Positions 42,956 to 51,563 of a stretch of 64,000 nt of DNA are shown here, in pieces. The DNA comes from Erythrobacter sp047872805. GTDB lineage: Bacteria; Pseudomonadota; Alphaproteobacteria; Sphingomonadales; Sphingomonadaceae. Position numbers and translations under genes: made by a program. The notes beneath the pieces are model-generated. The model worked only from the letters and a program-made list of their open reading frames with translations. It did not search any database and was not told the origin of the DNA. The first letter of the stretch is position 1. Every line of letters starts with the position of its first letter. The stretch covers positions 56,816 to 120,815 of the forward strand of contig NZ_JBLQUK010000010.1 in the NCBI RefSeq assembly GCF_047872805.1. The letters run 5' to 3'.

Positions 42956-43882
42956 ATGCTGCGCCTGGCCGCATTGGCGCTTGGCCTGCTGCTTCTCAGC
43001 GGCTGCGTCACCTATCCCGACATATCGCAATCGCGCTCACCCTGCCGCAACCAGCCGGGCGGGTGGTGCGCATTTGTGCGAGAGGCCGCAGTGGAGGCCT
43101 GGCCCTATGCGGTGGCGGCGACCAATGCCTACACTGGGGACGATGATTTGTATGGCGATGACGGTCCGCTGCTCGACCAGCTGGAGCGTCTGCCGATTGA
43201 AGAGGCCGACGCCTCCAAAGGTTTTGGCTACGAAATCTTCGCCCAATACGCCCCTGGCACAGCCAATGAACCCGGCCGCCAGCCCATAGCGCGGATCATG
43301 GCGTTTCGCGGCACCGATTTCGACGGCTTCACCGACATATTCTATGGCACGCTCCGCAGCGATCAGATCGCGCTGGCGCTCAAATATTTCGAGGCTGAGC
43401 GCGAACGCTGGGGCAGCGATCCGCAATGGGTGGTGACCGGCCATTCGCTGGGCGGCGCGCTGGCAACCGAGGTTTCGATCAAATACCCAGCGGTGCGCGC
43501 CTATATGTTCAACACCTCGCCCTTTTACGGCGGCGATGCGATGACCAATGATGTGCAGCGTCATGTCTTTAACGAGCGCGGCGAGGTGCTGCGCCGCTTT
43601 GCGCGGTTTGATGTGGACCCGGCGGCGGAGGTTTTCACCGTCAATTGCGGCCCGCAAAACGGCAGTTTTACCAAGCATAAGGTGCGCCCGCTGGCCGATT
43701 GTCTCGCGTGGATCGCCGCCTATGACAGCGACGATGCGCTTGCGCTGGTGCAGGCCAATGGCTTGCAAAAACCGATGGTCGAATGCGGCCCGGCGGACAA
43801 GGTGCACCCGGGGCGCGAATCCCGCCCCGCCGAACCCTGCGTGCATCAGGCGCGGCGGGACGGGGACAAGCAGAGCGATTGA
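42956..43882 (+). CDS. Lipase-like alpha/beta-hydrolase lipoprotein
   Basis: A 308-residue protein. LRLAALALGLLLLSGC is a lipoprotein signal. The serine nucleophile is in VVTGHSLGGALATEV (GxSxG), preceded by ARIMAFRGTDFDGFTD, which matches class 3 lipases, so the Asp and His would follow at YDSDDALAL and beyond. Likely an esterase on the periplasmic face. GTG 42953 directly precedes the ATG 42956; I used the ATG. The next gene, miaB, starts 35 bases on. Confidence 0.85.
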   Translation: MLRLAALALGLLLLSGCVTYPDISQSRSPCRNQPGGWCAFVREAAVEAWPYAVAATNAYTGDDDLYGDDGPLLDQLERLPIEEADASKGFGYEIFAQYAPGTANEPGRQPIARIMAFRGTDFDGFTDIFYGTLRSDQIALALKYFEAERERWGSDPQWVVTGHSLGGALATEVSIKYPAVRAYMFNTSPFYGGDAMTNDVQRHVFNERGEVLRRFARFDVDPAAEVFTVNCGPQNGSFTKHKVRPLADCLAWIAAYDSDDALALVQANGLQKPMVECGPADKVHPGRESRPAEPCVHQARRDGDKQSD

Positions 43883-43917
43883 ACCCGCGCCGCATCGGCG
43901 CTAAACGCCCGCTTCTC

Positions 43918-45339
43918 ATGAAACCGCAAGACCCTCCCAAGACTTACCGCGTCAAAAGCTTTGGCTGCCAGATGAACGTCTATGATGGCGAGCGTATGGG
44001 CGAATTGCTCGATGCGCGCGGCCTGACGCCTGCGGCTGATGGCGAGGATGCCGATCTGGTGGTGCTCAACACCTGTCACATCCGGGAAAAGGCAGCAGAG
44101 AAAATCTATTCCGACATTGGCCGCCTGACCAAAGGCAAGACGCAGGCCAAGGCGCCGATGATCGCGGTAGCAGGCTGCGTCGCGCAGGCCGAGGGTGAGG
44201 AGATCATGAAGCGCGCCCCGGCGGTCAGCATGGTGGTCGGCCCGCAGGCCTATCACCGGCTGCCCGAAATGCTCGACCGCGCGGCCAAGGGCGAACGCGC
44301 GACCGATACCGATATGCCCGCGATTGCGAAGTTCGACAGCCTGCCGGAACGCAGGTTGCCGTCTGGAGAGGGCGAGGGTGGGGCCGGCGCGCGCAGAAAC
44401 CGCTTTCCTACAGCCTTCCTGACGGTGCAGGAGGGTTGCGACAAATTCTGCACCTATTGCGTGGTGCCCTATACCAGAGGCGCGGAAATCTCGCGTCCCT
44501 TCGCCGATCTGGTGCATGAGGCACGGCGGCTGGTGGAGCGCGGCGCGCGCGAAATCACTTTGTTGGGGCAAAACGTCAACGCATGGGCAGGGGCGGATGC
44601 GAAAGGTCACACAATCGGCCTTGATGGATTGATAAGAGGGCTGGCTAAACTACCGGAATTGCTACGTATTCGATACACAACCAGCCATCCCAATGATTTC
44701 ACCGAAGGGCTGGTTCGGTGTCATGCCGAGGTCGAAAAACTGATGCCCTATCTGCACCTGCCGGTGCAGAGCGGCAGCGACCGGGTGCTGAAAGCGATGA
44801 ACCGTCAGCATACCACTGCGGGCTATTTGCGGCTGCTCGAACAGATGCGCGCGGCGCGGCCTGACATCGCGCTGTCGGGTGATTTCATCGTCGGATTTCC
44901 GGGGGAGACCGAGGCGGAGTTTGAAGCGACGCTGAGCCTGGTCGATGAGGTCGGCTATGCGCAGGCCTACAGTTTTAAATATTCTCCGCGACCTGGCACC
45001 CCCGCCGCCGCGATGGATAGGCAAATCGCGCCCGAAGTGATGGATGAACGGCTCCAACGCCTGCAAGCGCGGATCAACCGCGATCAGATTGCCTTCAACG
45101 CGGCGAGCGTGGGCAAGGTCTGCGACGTGCTGGTCGAACGCCGGGGCAAGTTCGCGGGCCAATGGCTGGGCAAATCGCCATGGCTGCAAAGCGTGTGGTT
45201 CGTCGACGAAGCAGGCGGCGGTCTTGATGGAGGCGGGGTGGCAATCGGCGATATGGTCCGCGCCCGCATGGTCGAAGCGGGCGGCAATTCGGTGCGCGGC
45301 GAGTTGATCGGAGCGGGTGAAGCCGTGACAGTGCGATGA
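43918..45339 (+). CDS. miaB: tRNA-2-methylthio-N6-dimethylallyladenosine synthase
   Basis: A 473-residue radical-SAM methylthiotransferase acting on A37 of tRNA. The UPF0004 N-terminal domain has three cluster Cys: SFGCQMNVYD, NTCHIREKA and VAGCVAQAEG. The radical-SAM motif is EGCDKFCTYCVVPYT (CxxxCxxC). The C-terminal TRAM domain follows. The true start is ATG 43918; the frame is open further upstream inside the lipase gene. A short stretch at about 44600-44700 is visibly poorer in GC than the rest. Confidence 0.97.
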   Translation: MKPQDPPKTYRVKSFGCQMNVYDGERMGELLDARGLTPAADGEDADLVVLNTCHIREKAAEKIYSDIGRLTKGKTQAKAPMIAVAGCVAQAEGEEIMKRAPAVSMVVGPQAYHRLPEMLDRAAKGERATDTDMPAIAKFDSLPERRLPSGEGEGGAGARRNRFPTAFLTVQEGCDKFCTYCVVPYTRGAEISRPFADLVHEARRLVERGAREITLLGQNVNAWAGADAKGHTIGLDGLIRGLAKLPELLRIRYTTSHPNDFTEGLVRCHAEVEKLMPYLHLPVQSGSDRVLKAMNRQHTTAGYLRLLEQMRAARPDIALSGDFIVGFPGETEAEFEATLSLVDEVGYAQAYSFKYSPRPGTPAAAMDRQIAPEVMDERLQRLQARINRDQIAFNAASVGKVCDVLVERRGKFAGQWLGKSPWLQSVWFVDEAGGGLDGGGVAIGDMVRARMVEAGGNSVRGELIGAGEAVTVR

Positions 45340-45431
45340 CTATCCACCGCCGTGGTATAGCGGCCCGCTTGCTTTGACCGGGCGGTCGCTTACCTTTGCG
45401 ACTCGGAACAAAGGAGAGCGTTCACCAATTT

Positions 45432-46463
45432 ATGGGCCGCAGACCAACCCGCGCCGCCGACCCGGCCATTTCACCCGATCCGACCCCTTTCCGCGAGGCT
45501 CGCCGCGCGCAGACGGAGATCTCGTTTGAGAATCAGTCGCTGCTCGGCGCGCTGTTCGGTCAGTTCGATGCCAATCTGGTGCAGGTTGAAAACCGCCTCG
45601 GCGTGTTCATCCATGCGCGCGGCGACCGGATCATGATCGAAGGGCCAGAGGACGCCGTAGCCCGCGCCCGCGACACGCTCACCACAATGTATGATCGGCT
45701 GGCGATGGGGCAGGATCTGGACGCGGGCGCGATCGAATCGCTGATCGCAATGTCGAACGAACCCACGCTCGAAGGGATCATCAGCGGCGAGCGCGAAGAA
45801 CCGCCGATCATGATCCGTACACGGCGCAAGACCATCGTGCCGCGCTCTGCCACGCAGATTACCTATATGCGCAGTCTGGTGCGCGACGATATTATTTTTG
45901 CGCTCGGACCGGCGGGCACGGGTAAGACCTATATCGCGGTCGCACAGGCAGTAAGTCAGCTGATTTCGGGCAGCGTGCAGCGTCTGATCCTGTCGCGTCC
46001 GGCGGTTGAGGCGGGGGAAAAGCTGGGCTTTCTGCCGGGCGATATGAAGGACAAGGTCGATCCCTATCTGCGGCCGCTGTATGATGCGCTCAACGATTGC
46101 ATGCCGCCCGAACAGGTCGAGCGGCGGATCGCCAGCGGCGAGATCGAGATCGCGCCGATTGCCTTTATGCGCGGACGCACGCTCGCCGATGCTTTCGTGA
46201 TTCTGGATGAAGCGCAGAACACGACCAAGGAACAGATGAAAATGTTCCTCACCCGCTTTGGCCAGAACAGCCGGATGGTGGTGTGCGGCGACCCGCGCCA
46301 GATCGACATTCCCGGCGGAGAGCGGATGAGCGGGCTGGCCGATGCGGTGAGCAAGCTTGAAGGGATCGAAGGTTTCGGCACGATCCGCTTCACCGCCGCC
46401 GACGTGGTCCGCCACCCGATCGTGGGGCGGATCGTCGAGGCGTATGAGGGGCCGGACGCGTAA
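45432..46463 (+). CDS. phoH: PhoH-family ATPase (YbeZ type)
   Basis: A 343-residue P-loop protein. An N-terminal KH-like region (residues about 35-90) precedes the ATPase core with Walker A FALGPAGTGKTYIAV, SRPAVEAGEKLGFLPGD and Walker B FVILDEAQNTT. It usually works beside YbeY in ribosome maturation and RNA turnover. ATG 45432 is chosen because it precedes conserved sequence; AAAGGAGAG lies 13-14 bases upstream, which is long. The ybeY TTG follows directly. Confidence 0.94.
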   Translation: MGRRPTRAADPAISPDPTPFREARRAQTEISFENQSLLGALFGQFDANLVQVENRLGVFIHARGDRIMIEGPEDAVARARDTLTTMYDRLAMGQDLDAGAIESLIAMSNEPTLEGIISGEREEPPIMIRTRRKTIVPRSATQITYMRSLVRDDIIFALGPAGTGKTYIAVAQAVSQLISGSVQRLILSRPAVEAGEKLGFLPGDMKDKVDPYLRPLYDALNDCMPPEQVERRIASGEIEIAPIAFMRGRTLADAFVILDEAQNTTKEQMKMFLTRFGQNSRMVVCGDPRQIDIPGGERMSGLADAVSKLEGIEGFGTIRFTAADVVRHPIVGRIVEAYEGPDA

Positions 46464-46958
46464 TTGGATATAGAGTTGGAAATCGAGGATTGGCCGTCCG
46501 GCGCGTGGGAGGCCTTGGCCGCCGCTTGTGCCACGGCTGCGGTTGAGTCCGAACCGGTTCTCGCCAACCCGCGCCTGTCGGTCAGCCTGCTGTTCACATC
46601 CGACGCCGAGGTTCACGCGCTTAACCGCGAATGGAGAGACCGCGACAAGCCGACCAATGTGCTGAGCTTTCCGATGCTGGAGCGCGCGGAATTGATGGGG
46701 CTGGCTGTGGAAGGTCCGCCGGTGATGCTTGGCGATATCGCGCTCGCGCTCGAAACCTGCGCGCGGGAGGCTGAGGCCAAGTCCATTTCGCTGGAGCACC
46801 ACGCAGCCCATCTGATTGTCCACGGTCTGCTCCATCTGGCGGGCCACGATCATGTCCATTCGGACGCAGAGGCCGAAGAAATGGAAGGGCTCGAGATCAC
46901 GGCCCTTGCCAAAATGGGCATCCCGGACCCATATGACGACCGTGAAATAAAGGAGTAA
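46464..46958 (+). CDS. ybeY: Endoribonuclease YbeY, rRNA maturation factor
   Basis: A 164-residue metalloprotein. HLIVHGLLHLAGHDHVHSDAE contains the H-x3-H-x4-D-H zinc site. LFTSDAEVHALNREWRDRDKPTNVLSFP is the substrate side signature. TTG start at 46464, immediately after the phoH stop, shows tight coupling with PhoH. It takes part in 16S rRNA 3' end processing and ribosome quality control. Confidence 0.95.
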   Translation: MDIELEIEDWPSGAWEALAAACATAAVESEPVLANPRLSVSLLFTSDAEVHALNREWRDRDKPTNVLSFPMLERAELMGLAVEGPPVMLGDIALALETCAREAEAKSISLEHHAAHLIVHGLLHLAGHDHVHSDAEAEEMEGLEITALAKMGIPDPYDDREIKE

Positions 46959-46970
46959 TCACGCAGGGCC

Positions 46971-47930
46971 ATGCCCGATCCAAACACCGCCGCGGGAGAC
47001 GCGGAGAGTAGCAGCAGGCTGTGGTCCAATCTGGGCACGGCTCTCAGGAAAGTTCTGACCGCCAGTGACGGCGATCGCTCGCTTCGCGCACAGCTCGAAG
47101 AAGCGATCGACGAACACGAGGATGAGAATGATGGCCATGCCGACCGCGAGGCTGGCAAAGGCAACGGCGACCTGTCGCCCGTCGAACGCCAGATGCTGCG
47201 CAACCTGCTGCATTTTTCCGAACACGACGCCGATGATGTCGCAGTACCGCGCGGAGAAATCATTGCGGTCGATGCCAGCGTAAGCTGGGATGAACTCGTC
47301 GCTGCATTCAGCGAACATGGCCATTCGCGCATGCCGGTGTATCGCAGCAAGCTCGACGATGTGATCGGCATGATCCATATCAAGGACGTGTTTGCCTATC
47401 TCGCCGGGGCGAAGCCGCCGCCGCGTGACTGGACGGTGTTGATGCGTCAACCCTTGTATGTGCCGCAAACGCGCGGGGCCCTGGATGTGCTGGCGGATAT
47501 GCGCGCACGGCGGGTGCACCTGGCAATTGTGCTCGATGAATTTTCGGGGACCGACGGGCTCATCACGATCGAGGATCTGGTTGAAGAGATCGTCGGAGAG
47601 ATCGAGGATGAACACGACGAAACGCCCGAAGCCCTGATCGTGCCGGTGGGTGACGGAATGTGGGATTGCGACGCGCGGGCAGAACTTGAAGATGTTGCCG
47701 AAATGGTCGATCCGCGTCTTGGCGAAGTGGAAGAAGCGGTTGATACGCTTGGCGGACTTGCTTTCGTCCTGGCCGAGGCGGTGCCGCCAGTGGGCACTGT
47801 CTTGGAACATCCCAGCGGCTGGCGGATTGAAGTAACGGGCGGAGACGAAACGCATGTGAAGCGGTTGCGGCTCCATGCGCCCGATAGCGGCGGCGCCAAG
47901 GGTGCAATTACTGCGAATGAATTGCAATAA
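46971..47930 (+). CDS. corC: CorC/HlyC-type CBS-domain protein
   Basis: A 319-residue cytoplasmic protein. Residues about 65-80 hold LSPVERQMLRNLLHFSEHDADD; two CBS domains (residues about 85-205) include SRMPVYRSKLDDVIGMIHIKDVF and VHLAIVLDEFSGTDGLITIEDLVEEI; the C-terminal transporter-associated CorC_HlyC domain closes it. It may sense adenine nucleotides or Mg2+ and affect ion efflux; the family's haemolysin label is historical. Its last bases are part of a palindrome. Confidence 0.93.
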   Translation: MPDPNTAAGDAESSSRLWSNLGTALRKVLTASDGDRSLRAQLEEAIDEHEDENDGHADREAGKGNGDLSPVERQMLRNLLHFSEHDADDVAVPRGEIIAVDASVSWDELVAAFSEHGHSRMPVYRSKLDDVIGMIHIKDVFAYLAGAKPPPRDWTVLMRQPLYVPQTRGALDVLADMRARRVHLAIVLDEFSGTDGLITIEDLVEEIVGEIEDEHDETPEALIVPVGDGMWDCDARAELEDVAEMVDPRLGEVEEAVDTLGGLAFVLAEAVPPVGTVLEHPSGWRIEVTGGDETHVKRLRLHAPDSGGAKGAITANELQ

Positions 47931-47936
47931 TTGCAC
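47924..47936. promoter_or_regulatory. Perfect palindrome overlapping the corC stop, LysR-type operator candidate
   Basis: TGCAAT-A-ATTGCA fits the LysR box T-N11-A and lies 90 bases before the LysR gene start. TGCAATT also occurs at 47904-47910, giving a second half-site. Autoregulation by the following LysR protein is the simplest reading. Confidence 0.4.
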
Positions 47937-48025
47937 ATTAAGTCGAGTTTTTCACATTTTTCTTCGGTTTTTTGCATCTAATCCATGGCTTCAAGCGTAG
48001 TTCCTGAAACACAGGAGCCACAGAA

Positions 48026-48910
48026 ATGCCCGCACGCCGCCTTCCCCCCCTCCGCGCGCTCGAAGCGTTCATGCGCACCGTGCGTCTCGGCTCTGCCCGC
48101 GCTGCGGCGGAGGAAATTGGATTGAGCCCTTCGGCATTGTCGCGGCGGATCACCAATCTTGAGGAATTCGTCGGCAAGAAACTGTTCACCCGCGCGCGGC
48201 AATCGATGCAGTTAACCGATGAGGGGCAGGCTTTCTATGAAGCCGTCAACCCGCATCTTGAATCGCTCACCCGCGCGGTGGAAAGCCAATCCGAGAATAT
48301 TTCGCTGTTACGGTTGCGGTTGGGGGTGCTGCCCATGTTTGGCAGCCAGCGTTTGTTCCCGCGGCTGGGCGAGCTGCGCCAGCGGCATCCCTTGCTGCAT
48401 ATCGATATCGACACAGCGCCGCATCTGGAGGACCGGGTTGGCGACACTCTGGACGCGGCGATCATTCTCTCGCGCGGCCCGGCGAGTGGGCTCCACGCGG
48501 TGCGATTGGATCACAATCTGGTCCATGCGATCTGTTCGAAGGAGGTGGCCCGAATTGTCGGCGATCGGGTGACCGGGGAAAGCCTCTCCCGGCAAACGTT
48601 CCTGGTTCACAATGAACTCCCGGAAAGCTTTGTCGCATGGAAAAAGGCCAATGACCTTGAAGACATGGAGCCGGCGGCAATCGACCATTATGATTCGGGC
48701 CAATTGATGCTTGAAGCCGCCGCGCAGGGGCTTGGCATTGCCATCATGCACGACGATCATTTGCGGCGCGCGGCGGATGCGCGCCTGACCAATCTGCCGG
48801 GTGTCGAGGTGCAGAGCCCCTATAGCTATTGGTTCGTGTGCAAACCGACCGCGCTGGAATTTCGTCCCGTGCGCCTGTTCCATGATTGGCTGGTGCGGGC
48901 AGGGCTCTAG
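48026..48910 (+). CDS. LysR-family transcriptional regulator, GcvA-like
   Basis: A 294-residue regulator. The winged HTH is in residues 5-65: LPPLRALEAFMRTVRLGSARAAAEEIGLSPSALSRRI. The effector domain follows (LRLGVLPMFGSQRLFPRLGEL; LMLEAAAQGLGIAIMHDDHL), as in GcvA/AmpR-type proteins. The metabolite is unknown. It sits alone between corC and the convergent plsC gene, breaking an otherwise conserved block, so it may be a later insertion. ATG 48026 follows ACAGGAGCC. Confidence 0.9.
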   Translation: MPARRLPPLRALEAFMRTVRLGSARAAAEEIGLSPSALSRRITNLEEFVGKKLFTRARQSMQLTDEGQAFYEAVNPHLESLTRAVESQSENISLLRLRLGVLPMFGSQRLFPRLGELRQRHPLLHIDIDTAPHLEDRVGDTLDAAIILSRGPASGLHAVRLDHNLVHAICSKEVARIVGDRVTGESLSRQTFLVHNELPESFVAWKKANDLEDMEPAAIDHYDSGQLMLEAAAQGLGIAIMHDDHLRRAADARLTNLPGVEVQSPYSYWFVCKPTALEFRPVRLFHDWLVRAGL

Positions 48911-48931
48911 GTGCGACCTAGGGGCAGGACC

Positions 48932-49861
48932 TTAAAGGCTCGCATCATCGGGGACGATTGCGGCCTGATCGGCGGCATAACGCACCGGGGCAACATCATG
49001 CGCAAACTTGCGCAGCGGCTTACCTAACGCGAGGCACAGCGCCTCCTCGATGCGGCGGCGCGCCTCCAAGCTGATGGCTTTGCGCCCACGGAAATCTTCG
49101 GGGCTGAAAGGCTCCAGAAAATGCACGCGAAGTTTGAAGGAGCCTTTGCGCGCGAGCACACGTTTCGCGTTGTTGAGCCCGCCTTCCTCGCCGATCCAGC
49201 CGATCCACTCTGCCACTGCGCCGTAATCGAGAAGCACGGGCTGCACCAAAACGCCGGGGGGCGGGGGCTCAAGCACCGAAAGCATGCTGGTCTTGAACGA
49301 CAGCAGCGATTGCCCGTCAGTGGTTGTGCCTTCGGGAAAGACAGTGACCGACCAATTGTCTGCGAGCGCTTCTTTGAGCGCATTGATTTGCTCCGCAACC
49401 CCCATTCGGTGTTCGCGTTTGACAAAAACGGTGCGGTTGAGCGAGGCGAGCCAGCCCACCAAGGGGGCCTGCGCCAATTCCGCCTTGGCCACAAATGCCG
49501 TGCCGCAAGCGCCCGCGAGCGACAGGATGTCGATCCATGAAACGTGGTTGGCAACATAGAAGACATCGCGCTTCAGATGGGTGCCGATCACCTCAACCCG
49601 CGCGCCCGACACCCGCGCAGCGTAGCGCAGGAACAGCATGGGAAACGGAGAGCCATAGGCAAAGATGCGGTAGAAATAATGCAGCGGAACAAAAATTATC
49701 ATCAGCAGCGCGAGCGCGAGCGCCCTGAGCGCGATGCGGAACCATCCTCGCAGCGAAATCGCGGTGGTTTCGCCGCGCGCCGCGGCAATACGCAATTGCC
49801 ACGCGCGGCTTTCGCTTGCAGCGTCCATGCCGGTAATCAAAGCCGCGTCAGATTGACCCAT
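48932..49861 (-). CDS. plsC: 1-acyl-sn-glycerol-3-phosphate acyltransferase
   Basis: A 309-residue membrane-bound acyltransferase that makes phosphatidic acid, or an ornithine-lipid acyltransferase of the same fold. A hydrophobic segment at about residues 45-65 (ALALALLMIIFVPLHYFY) precedes the catalytic NHVSWID (H-x4-D) and the VFPEGTTTDG motif. The open frame extends into fur; ATG 49861 suits the family and leaves a 19-base gap after fur. Confidence 0.88.
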   Translation of the reverse strand: MGQSDAALITGMDAASESRAWQLRIAAARGETTAISLRGWFRIALRALALALLMIIFVPLHYFYRIFAYGSPFPMLFLRYAARVSGARVEVIGTHLKRDVFYVANHVSWIDILSLAGACGTAFVAKAELAQAPLVGWLASLNRTVFVKREHRMGVAEQINALKEALADNWSVTVFPEGTTTDGQSLLSFKTSMLSVLEPPPPGVLVQPVLLDYGAVAEWIGWIGEEGGLNNAKRVLARKGSFKLRVHFLEPFSPEDFRGRKAISLEARRRIEEALCLALGKPLRKFAHDVAPVRYAADQAAIVPDDASL

Positions 49862-49880
49862 TGTCACGCGCCAACGATCA

Positions 49881-50303
49881 TCAATGGTCACGCGACAGAC
49901 GGACGCCGTAAAGCTCCATCCGGTGATCGACGAGACGATAACCCAGCCGCTCGGCGATTTGTCGCTGCAATGCTTCCACCTCGGGGTCGACAAATTCGAC
50001 CACATTGCCGGTTTCAACGTCGATCAGATGATCGTGATGCGCCTCTGGCACGGGTTCATAGCGTGAGCGGCCATCGCCAAAATCATGGCGGTCGAGAATG
50101 CCCGCCTCCTCGAACAGGCGCACCGTGCGATAGACGGTGGCAATGGAAATCTTCGCGTCGATTTCCGATGCCCTTTGATGGAGCAATTCCACATCAGGAT
50201 GATCTTCGCTTTCCGAAAGGACTCGGGCGATCACGCGGCGTTGCTCGGTGATCCTGAGGCCCTTTTCAGCGCAAAGCTGTTCGAGATCGATTTTCTGGGT
50301 CAA
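49881..50303 (-). CDS. fur: Fur-family metalloregulator
   Basis: A 141-residue regulator. The winged HTH covers KGLRITEQRRVIARVLSE and ISIATVYRTVRLFEEAGIL; the metal region EAHHDHLIDVETGNVVEF has the His cluster. The CxxC pairs of zinc-containing Fur are absent, as in alphaproteobacterial Fur/Mur proteins, many of which respond to manganese or control iron secondarily. TTG at 50303 gives the standard N-terminus LTQKIDLEQLC; an ATG at 50363 would add 20 residues without family support. The symbol is the family name; Mur is an alternative. Confidence 0.88.
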   Translation of the reverse strand: MTQKIDLEQLCAEKGLRITEQRRVIARVLSESEDHPDVELLHQRASEIDAKISIATVYRTVRLFEEAGILDRHDFGDGRSRYEPVPEAHHDHLIDVETGNVVEFVDPEVEALQRQIAERLGYRLVDHRMELYGVRLSRDH

Positions 50304-50402
50304 GCGAGCGCTTCCTGTCTGTGCTGCCGGGCGGTGCCGACTGCCGTGCTGAATACATCCCATACCGGGAGACGGCGAATTGCTCAAGTTTGGCAGCGCA
50401 AA

Positions 50403-50432
50403 CGCCCCCAACTCTGTCGGGAGTCAGGGGCG
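50403..50432. terminator. Hairpin between mucR and fur
   Basis: CGCCCC (50403-50408) pairs with GGGGCG (50427-50432) and ACTC (50411-50414) with GAGT (50421-50424), with a symmetrical CA/CA internal loop and loop TGTCGG. On the minus strand it follows mucR and is followed by TTTGC. It may end mucR transcription or form a leader of fur. Confidence 0.5.
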
Positions 50433-50493
50433 CTCGCAGTTTCAGCTCAATTGATCACGCGCATGCAATCGGATGCGGGTGATCGGTCGTGGT

Positions 50494-50937
50494 TTACTTA
50501 GCCTTTGCACGTCCGCGCCCGCGTACTGCGCCGGGCTTGCGGCCAAGGCCGATTTTCTTGGCCAGATCGCGGCGCTTTTCCGCGTAATTGGGCGCGACCA
50601 TCGGATAATCAGACGGCAAGTTCCAGCGCGCGCGGTATTCTTCGGGGGTCATGTTGAAATTAGTCCGAAGATAGCGCTTGAGCATCTTCAGCTTCTTGCC
50701 GTCTTCAAGGCAGACAATATAATCCGGCTTGATCGATGCGCGAATGGAAACGGCGGGTTCGGGGCGCTGTTCTTCGGCAGGGACCACTTCCCCAAGCGCC
50801 GCAAGCGCACCATATACTTTGGTAATCAGTCCAGGGACAGCATCGACCGACACATCATTGTTGCTGACATGGGCCGCGACGATATCGCTGGTGAGCGTGA
50901 TGAGAGTTTCTTTCAACTCAATTTCAAGGTCTTGCAT
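50494..50937 (-). CDS. MucR-family transcriptional regulator with degenerate zinc site
   Basis: A 147-residue Ros/MucR protein. Residues about 70-147 carry the family core: SIKPDYIVCLEDGKKLKM, NMTPEEYRARWNLPSDYPM, and the closing basic tail. In Ros/MucR, zinc is held by Cys, Cys or Asp, and two His. Here the first is Cys in VCLED and the second is Asp, but the two His positions read KRYLRTNF (Tyr and Asn). The finger therefore probably does not bind zinc. ATG 50937 begins MQDLEIELKETLITL; upstream extension is not supported. Confidence 0.92.
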   Translation of the reverse strand: MQDLEIELKETLITLTSDIVAAHVSNNDVSVDAVPGLITKVYGALAALGEVVPAEEQRPEPAVSIRASIKPDYIVCLEDGKKLKMLKRYLRTNFNMTPEEYRARWNLPSDYPMVAPNYAEKRRDLAKKIGLGRKPGAVRGRGRAKAK

Positions 50938-51080
50938 ATGCGAAGTGTTCCTCTTGTGTATTTCCGGGTATTCCCGATTTCTTGCGCATGGCGCACAAGA
51001 ACACGCTTTGCAAGCAGGCGAATTGCCTATTCTCACTAAATTGCGCAGAATTGAGACACGCAGCAAGCGCTGTTCGAAAA

Positions 51081-51563
51081 TTAGATTGATCGACCAAAAG
51101 TAATGGCGTCGACCCGGCTGCCGTTGGTGAAACGGTAATAGTTTGGCCGCTGCCCAATGGGTTCAAACCCGACCTTTTGATACAAGTGGATCGCCGGGTT
51201 GCCGCGCCGCATTTCCAGATAGATCCGCGTCGTCCCGCGTGCCTTTGCATGGTCGAACAAGTGGCTGAACAGCATGTGCCCCAGACCCAGCCCGCGCCAT
51301 TCCGGCTTCACCGCAATCAGCAGCAACTCCTCCTCGTCAGCCGCATGGCGTGTCAATACGAAGCCCGCCGGAAGGCGCGGATCGGGCAGCATCGGTTCGC
51401 TGCTGATTTCGTCGCCCGCCGCGTCGACCACGATTGCGTGCGTGCTGGGCATGCACAGCGCTTCGCTGATCTGACGCCGGTTCCAAGCTTCGCCGTACAT
51501 CGGGTCAAAGGAAGCTTCCATGACCTGCATGATTCGCGCGACAAGATAGGGGCAGGGGGTCAC
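51081..51563 (-). CDS. rimI: GNAT acetyltransferase, probable RimI
   Basis: A 160-residue N-acetyltransferase. LLLIAVKPEWRGLGLGHMLFSHL is the acetyl-CoA motif (Q/RxxGxG/A), and IYLEMRRGNPAIHLYQKVGFEPIG is the second GNAT signature typical of RimI. RimI acetylates ribosomal protein S18 and is often next to tsaB. GTG start at 51563 overlaps the tsaB stop. The N-terminus is less conserved than the core. It may instead act on other protein N-termini. Confidence 0.87.
   Translation of the reverse strand: MTPCPYLVARIMQVMEASFDPMYGEAWNRRQISEALCMPSTHAIVVDAAGDEISSEPMLPDPRLPAGFVLTRHAADEEELLLIAVKPEWRGLGLGHMLFSHLFDHAKARGTTRIYLEMRRGNPAIHLYQKVGFEPIGQRPNYYRFTNGSRVDAITFGRSI

Noticed and set aside
44600..44700. 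Slightly AT-richer patch in miaB as a foreign insert
   Set aside because: It is short, keeps the family sequence and frame, and could be chance variation in codon use.
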